NCBI GenBank assembly: GCA_032622095.1
Contig: CP136061.1
Span: 9,142,447 to 9,206,446 of the forward strand
Direction: 5' to 3'
DNA length: 64,000 nucleotides
Source: Siphonodentalium dalli
Lineage: Eukaryota > Mollusca > Scaphopoda > Gadilida > Siphonodentaliidae
Under the pieces are notes generated by a model. It worked only from the letters and a program-made list of their open reading frames with translations. It did no database searches and was not told the DNA's origin. Within the stretch, counting starts at the first letter, position 1, and each line of letters begins with the position of its first letter. The position numbers and the translations under genes were made by a program. Shown one piece after another: positions 57,242-64,000 of the stretch.

Positions 57242-60200
57242 TATGGTCTATCTCTTTGTAAACAAGTGTTATATAGTTACCGTGGTATAAAGATGGTCTA
57301 TCTCTTTGTAAACAAGTGTTATATAGTTACCGGGGTTTAAAGATGGTCTATCTCTTTGTAAACAAGTGTTATATAGTTACCGGGGTGTAAAGATGGTCTG
57401 TCTCTTTGTAAACATGTGTTATATAGTTACCGGGGTATAAAGATGGTCTATCTCTTTGTAAACAAGTGTTATATAGTTACCGGGGTATAAAGATGGTCTG
57501 TCTCTTTGTAAACATGTGTTATATAGTTACCGGGGTATAAAGACGGTATATCTCTTTGTAAACAAGTGTTATATAGTTACCGGGGTATTAAGTTGGTCTA
57601 TCTCTTTGTAAACAAGTGTTATATAATTACCGGGGTATAAAGATGGTCTATCTCTTGGTAAACAAGTGTTACATAGTTACTGGAGTATATATATGGTCTA
57701 TCTCTTTGTAAACAAGTGTTATATAGTTACCGTGGTATAAAGATGGTCTATCTCTTTGTAAACAAGTGTTATATAGTTACCGGGGTTTAAAGATGGTCTA
57801 TCTCTTTGTAAACAAGTGTTATATAGTTACCGGGGTATGAAGATGGTCTATCTCTTTATAAACAAGTGTTATATAGTTACCGGGGTATAAAGATGGTCTA
57901 TCTCTTTGTAAGCAAGTGTTATATAGTTACATGGGTATAAAGAAGGTCTATCTCTTTGTAAACAAATGTTATATAGTTACCGGGAATGAAGATGGTCTAT
58001 CTCTTTGTAAACAAGTGTTAAATAGTTACCGCGGTATAAAGATGGTCTATCTCTTTGTAGACAAGTGTTATATAGTTACCGGGGTATAAAGATGGTCTAT
58101 CTCTTTGTAAACAAGTGTTATATAGTTACCGGGGTAAAAAGATGGTCTATCTCTGTGTAAACAAGTGTTATATAGTTACCGCGGTATAAAGATGGTCTAT
58201 CTCTTTATAAACCAGTGTTATATAGTTAACGGGGTATAAAGATGGTCTATCTCTTTGTAAACAAGTGTTACATAGTTACTGGAGTATATATATGGTCTAT
58301 CTCTTTGTAAACAAGTGTTATATAGTTACCGGGGTATAAAGATGGTCTATCTCTTTGTAAGTAAGTGTTATATAGTTACCGGGGTATGAAGATGGTATAT
58401 CTCTTTGTAAACAAGTGTTATATAGTTACATGGGTATAAAGAAGGTCTATCTCTTTGTAAACAAATGTTATATATTTACCGGGTATGAAGATGGTCTATC
58501 TCTTTGTAAACAAGTGTTAAATAGTTACCGGGGTATAAAGATGGTCTATCTCTTTGTAAACAAGTGTTATATAGTTACCGGGGTATAAAGATGGTCTATC
58601 TCTTTGTAAACAAGTGTTATATAGTTACCGGGTATAAAGATGGTCTATCTCTGTGTAAACAAGTGTTATATAGTTACCGCGGTATACAGATGTCTATCTC
58701 TTTATAAACCAGTGTTATATAGTTAACGGGGTATAAAGATGGTCTATCTCTTTGTAAACAAGTGTTACATAGTTACTGAAGTATATATATGGTGTATCTC
58801 TTTGTAAACAAGTGTTATATAGTTACCGTGGTATAAAGATGGTCTATCTCTTTGTAAACAAGTGTTATATAGTTACCGGGGTTTAAAGATGGTCTATCTC
58901 TTTGTAAACAAGTGTTATATAGTTACCGGGGTATTAAGATGGTCTATCTCTTTGTAAACAAGTCTTATATAAATACCGGGGTAAAAAGATGGTCTATCTC
59001 TTTGTAAACAATTGTTATATAGTTACTGTGGTATGGAGATGGTCTATATCTTTGTAAATAAGTGTTATATAGTTACCGGTGTATAAAGATGGTCTGTCTC
59101 TTTGTAAACAAGTGTTATATAGTTACCGGGGTATAAAGATTGTCTATCTCTTTATAAACAAGTGTTATATAATTACCGGGGTATAAAGATGGTCTATCTC
59201 TTTGTAAACAAGTGTTACATAGTTACTGGAGTATATATATGGTCTATCTCTTTGTAAACAAGTGTTATATAGTTACCGTGGTATAAAGATGGTCTATCTC
59301 TTTGTAAACAAGTGTTATATAGTTACCGGGGTTTAAAGATGGTCTATCTCTTTGTAAACAAGTGTTATATAGTTACCGGGGTATGAAGATGGTCTATCTC
59401 TTTATAAACAAGTGTTATATAGTTACCGGAGTATAAAGATGGTCTATCTCTTTGTAAGCAAGTGTTATATAGTTACATGGGTATAAAGAAGGTCTATCTC
59501 TTTGTAAACAAATGTCATATAGTTACCGGGTATGAAGATGGTCTATCTCTTTGTAAATAAGTGTTAAATAGTTACTGCGGTATAAAGATGGTCTATCTCT
59601 TTGTAAACAAGTGTTATATAGTTACGGGGTATAAAGATGGTCTATCTCTTTGTAAACAAGTGTTATATAGTTACCGGGGTATAAAGATGGTCTTTCTCTG
59701 TGTAAACAAGTGTTATATAGTTACCGCGGTATAAAGATGGTCTATCTCTTTATAAACCAGTGTTATATAGTTAACGGGGTATAAAGATGGTCTATCTCTT
59801 TGTAAACAAGTGTTACATAGTTACTGGAGTATATATATGGTCTATCTCTTTGTAAACAAGTGTTATATAGTTACCGTGGTATAAAGATGGTCTATCTCTT
59901 TGTAAACAAGTGTTATATAGTTACCGGGGTATAAAGATGGTCTATCTCTTTGTAAGCAAGTGTTATATAGTTACCGGGGTATGAAGATGGTATATCTCTT
60001 TGTAAACAAGTGTTATATAGTTACTTGGGTATAAAGAAGGTCTATCTCTTTGTAAACAAATGTTATATAGTTACCGGGTATGAAGATGGTCTATCTCTTT
60101 GTAAACAAGTGTTAAATAGTTACCGGGGTATAAAGATGGTCTATCTCTTTGTAAACAAGTGTTATATAGTTACCGGGGTATAAAGATGGTCTATCTCTTT

Positions 60201-63200
60201 GTAAACAAGTGTTATATAGTTACCGGGGTATAAAGATGGTCTATCTCTGTGTAAACAAGTGTTATATAGTTACCGCGGTATACAGATGGTCTATCTCTTT
60301 ATAAACCAGTGTTATATAGCTAACGGGGTATAAAGATGGTCTATCTCTTTGTAAACAAGTGTTACATAGTTACTGGAGTATATATATGGTGTATCTCTTT
60401 GTAAACAAGTGTTATATAGTTACCGTGGTATAAAGATGGTCTATCTCTTTGTAAACAAGTGTTATATAGTTACCGGGGTTTAAAGATGGTCTATCTCTTT
60501 GTAAACAAGTGTTATATAGTTACCGGGGAATTAAGATGGTCTATCTCTTTGTAAACAAGTGCTATATAGTTACCGGGGTATAAAGATGGTCTATCTCTTT
60601 GTAAACAATTGTTATATAGTTACTGTGGTATGGAGATGGTCTATATCTTTGTAAATAAGTGTTATATAGTTACCGGTGTATAAAGATGGTCTGTCTCTTT
60701 GTAAACAAGTGTTATATAGTTACCGGGGTATAAAGATTGTCTATCTCTTTATAAACAAGTGTTATATAATTACCGGGGTATAAAGATGGTCTATCTCTTT
60801 GTAATCAAGTGTTACATAGTTACTGGAGTATATATATGGTCTATCTCTTTGTAAACAAGTGTTATGTAGTTACCGTTGTATAAAGATGGTCTATCTCTTT
60901 GTAAACAAGTGTTATATAGTTACCGGGGTTTAAAGATGGTCTATCTCTTTGTAAACAAGTGTTATATAGTTACCGGGGTATGAAGATGGTCTATCTCTTT
61001 ATAAACAAGTGTTATATAGTTACCGGGGTATAAAGATGGTCTATCTCTTTGTAAGCAAGTGTTATATAGTTACCGGGGTATGAAGATGGTATATCTCTTT
61101 GTAAACAAGTGTTATATAGTTACATGGGTATAAAGAAGGTCTATCTCTTTGTAAACAAATGTTATATAGTTACCGGGTATGAAGATGGTCTATCTCTTTG
61201 TAAACAAGTGTTAAATAGTTACCGGGGTATAAAGATGGTCTATCTCTTTGTAAGCAAGTGTTATATAGTTACCGGGGTATGAAGATGGTATATCTCTTTG
61301 TAAACAAGTGTTATATAGTTACATGGGTATAAAGAAGGTCTATCTCTTTGTAAACAAATGTTATATAGTTACCGGGTATGAAGATGGTCTATCTCTTTGT
61401 AAACAAGTGTTATATAGTTACCGGGGTATAAAGATGGTCTATCTCTTTGTAAACAATTGTAATTTAGTTACCGGGGTATAAAGATGGTCTATCTCTTTGT
61501 AAACAAGTGTTATATAGTTACCGGGGTATAAAGATGGTCTATCTCTTTGTAAACAAGTGTTATATAGTTACGGGGTATAAAGATGGTCTATCTCTTTGTA
61601 AACAAGTGTTATATAGTTACCGGGGTATAAAGATGGTCTTTCTCTGTGTAAACAAGTGTTATATAGTTACCGCGGTATAAAGATGGTCTATCTCTTTATA
61701 AACCAGTGTTATATAGTTACCGCGGTATAAAGATGGTCTATCTCTTTGAAAACAAGTGTTACATAGTTACTGGAGTATATATATGGTCTATCTCTTTGTA
61801 AACAAGTGTTATATAGTTACCGTGGTATAAAGATGGTCTATCTCTTTGTAAACAAGTGTTATATAGTTACCGGGGTTTAAAGATGGTCTATCTCTTTGTA
61901 AACAAGTGTTATATAGTTACCGGGGTATAAAGATGGTCTGTCTCTTTGTAAACATGTGTTATATAGTTACCGGAGTATAAATATGGTCTATCTCTTTGTA
62001 AACAAGTGTTATATAGTTACCGGGGTATAAAGATGGTCTGTCTCTTTGTAAACATGTGTTATATATATACCGGGGTATAAAGACGGTATATCACTTTGTA
62101 AACAAGTGTTATATAGTTACCGGGGTATTAAGATGGTCTATCTCTTTGTAAACAAGTCTTATATAGTTACCGGGGTATAAAGATGGTCTATCTCTTTGTA
62201 AACAATTGTTATATAGTTACTGTGGTATGGAGATGGTCTATATCTTTGTAAACAAGTGTTATATAGTTACCGGGGTATAAAGATGGTCTGTCTCTTTGTA
62301 AACATGTGTTATATATATACCGGGGTATAAAGACGGTATATCACTTTGTAAACAAGTGTTATATAGTTACCGGGGTTTAAAGATGGTCTGTCTCTTTGTA
62401 AACAAGTGTTATATAGTTACCGGGGTATAAAGATTGTCTATCTCTTTATAAACAAGTGTTATATAATTACCGGGGTATAAAGATGGTCTATCTCTTTGTA
62501 AACAAGTGTTACATAGTTACTGGGGTATGAAGATTGTATATCTCTTTGTAAACAAGTGTTATATAGATACAGGGGTATAAAGATGGTCTATCTCTTTGTA
62601 ATCAAATGTTATATAGTTACCGGGGTATGAAGATGGTCTGTCTCTTTGTAAACAAGTGTTATATAGTTACCGGGGTATGAAGATGGTATATCTCTTTGTA
62701 AGCAAGTGTTATATAGTTACCGGGGTATGAAGATTGTATATCTCTTTGTAAACAAGCGTTATATAGATACAGGGGTATAAAGATGGTCTATCTCTTTGTA
62801 AACAAGTGTTATATAGTTACCGTGGTATAAAGATGGTCTATCTCTTTGTAAACAAGTGTTATATAGTTACCGGGGTGTAAAGATGGTCTATCTCTTTGTA
62901 AACATGTGTTATATAGTTACCAGGGTATAAAGATGCTCTATCTCTTTGTAAACAAGTGTTATATAGTTACCGGGGTATGAAGATGGTATATCTCTTTGTA
63001 AGCAAGTGTTATATAGTTACCGGGGTATGAAGATTGTATATCTCTTTGTAAACAAGTGTTATATAGATACAGGGGTATAAAGATGGTCTATCTCTTTGTA
63101 ATCAAATGTTATATAGTTACCGGGGTATGAAGATGGTCTGTCTCTTTGTAAACAAGTGTTATATAGTTACCGGGGTATGAAGATGGTATATCTCTTTGTA

Positions 63201-64000
63201 AGCAAGTGTTATATAGTTACCGGGGTATGAAGATTGTATATCTCTTTGTAAACAAGCGTTATATAGATACAGGGGTATAAAGATGGTCTATCTCTTTGTA
63301 ATCAAATGTTATATAGTTACCGGGGTATGAAGATGGTCTATCTCTTTGTAAACAAATGTTATATAGTTACCGGGTATGAAGATGGTCTATCTCTTTGTAA
63401 ACAAGTGTTAAATAGTTACCGGGGTATAAAGATGGTCTATCTCTTTGTAAACAAGTGTTATATAGTTACCGGGGTATAAAGATGGTCTATCTCTTTGTAA
63501 ACAAGTGTTATATAGTTACCGGGGTATAAAGATGGTCTATCTCTGTGTAAACAAGTGTTATATAGTTACCGCGGTATACAGATGGTCTATCTCTTTATAA
63601 ACCAGTGTTATATAGTTAACGGGGTATAAAGATGGTCTATCTCTTTGTATACAAGTGTTACATAGTTACTGGAGTATATATATGGTGTATCTCTTTGTAA
63701 ACAAGTGTTATATAGTGACCGTGGTATAAAGATGGTCTATCTCTTTGTAAACAAGTGTTATATAGTTACCGGGGTTTAAAGATGGTTTATCTCTTTGTAA
63801 ACAAGTGTTATATAGTTACCGGGGTATGAAGATGGTCTATCTCTTTGTAAACAAGTGTTATATAGTTACCGGGGTATAAAGATGGTCTATCTCTTTGTAA
63901 ACAATTGTTATATAGTTACTGTGGTATGGAGATGGTCTATATCTTTGTAAATAAGTGTTATATAGTTACCGGTGTATAAAGATGGTCTGTCTCTTTGTAA
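57242..64000. repeat. 50-bp satellite, right array, about 135 units
   Basis: Same unit, phase and variant classes as the left array; it resumes exactly where the left array stops if the Ngaro element is removed. Higher-order variant order (for example TTATAAACCAGTG units near 58206, 58707, 59753, 60302) parallels the left array. Units from about 62480 to 63340 alternate GAAGATTGTATATC, AGATACAGGGG and ATCAAATG variants in a local multi-unit repeat. The array runs off the window. Confidence 0.97.

Noticed and set aside
40168-64000. CRISPR-like array
   Set aside because: Units follow one another without unique spacers and the context is a eukaryotic genome; this is a satellite.

Overview
The window is animal nuclear DNA, most likely from a mollusc, probably a bivalve. 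The evidence is an intron-split secreted-protein gene, very dense minisatellites, several MITE families, non-LTR remnants, and a tyrosine-recombinase (Ngaro-type) retrotransposon sitting in a large satellite. There are no bacterial operons, rRNA or recognisable tRNA genes. The bivalve assignment is inference, resting mainly on the byssus-like tyrosine/proline/lysine repeats of the one host gene.

Region 1 (about 1.65-22.0 kb, minus strand) holds a split gene that I could reconstruct from six exons. Four Kazal-type inhibitor modules are followed by a 252-codon exon rich in Tyr-Pro-Thr-Ala repeats. Every internal intron is phase 2 and cuts a Kazal domain between its fifth and sixth cysteine, so each exon supplies the last cysteine of the domain before it. 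The first visible exon is entered in phase 1, as is usual after a signal-peptide exon; that exon was not found. The introns are filled with transposons: a hAT MITE with an 8-bp TSD, TTAA-flanked piggyBac-like MITEs, a TA-flanked inverted-repeat element, a decayed LINE and several foldbacks. Minisatellites directly abut the exons, and at three exons the 3' splice site itself lies inside the tandemly amplified unit.

Region 2 (22-39 kb) contains no supported host gene. It holds nested PIF/Harbinger-like MITEs, foldbacks, dispersed repeat pairs, a 5'-truncated LINE 3' end with its zinc knuckle, a cluster of CACA...TGTG palindromes, and a run of unrelated minisatellites.

Region 3 (39.1-64 kb) is tandem DNA: a 19-bp minisatellite, then about 15.7 kb of a 50-bp satellite with higher-order structure, including a near-exact 3,045-bp tandem duplication. 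The satellite is split by one complete Ngaro-type element (49,115-57,241). The element has A1-ORFs-B1A2-B2 split direct repeats, an SGNH-hydrolase ORF, a Gag-like ORF with Cys/His motifs, an RT/RNase H frame broken by two compensating frameshifts, and a tyrosine recombinase broken by one stop. It inserted without target duplication, at a satellite position that matches the element's own recombination junction.
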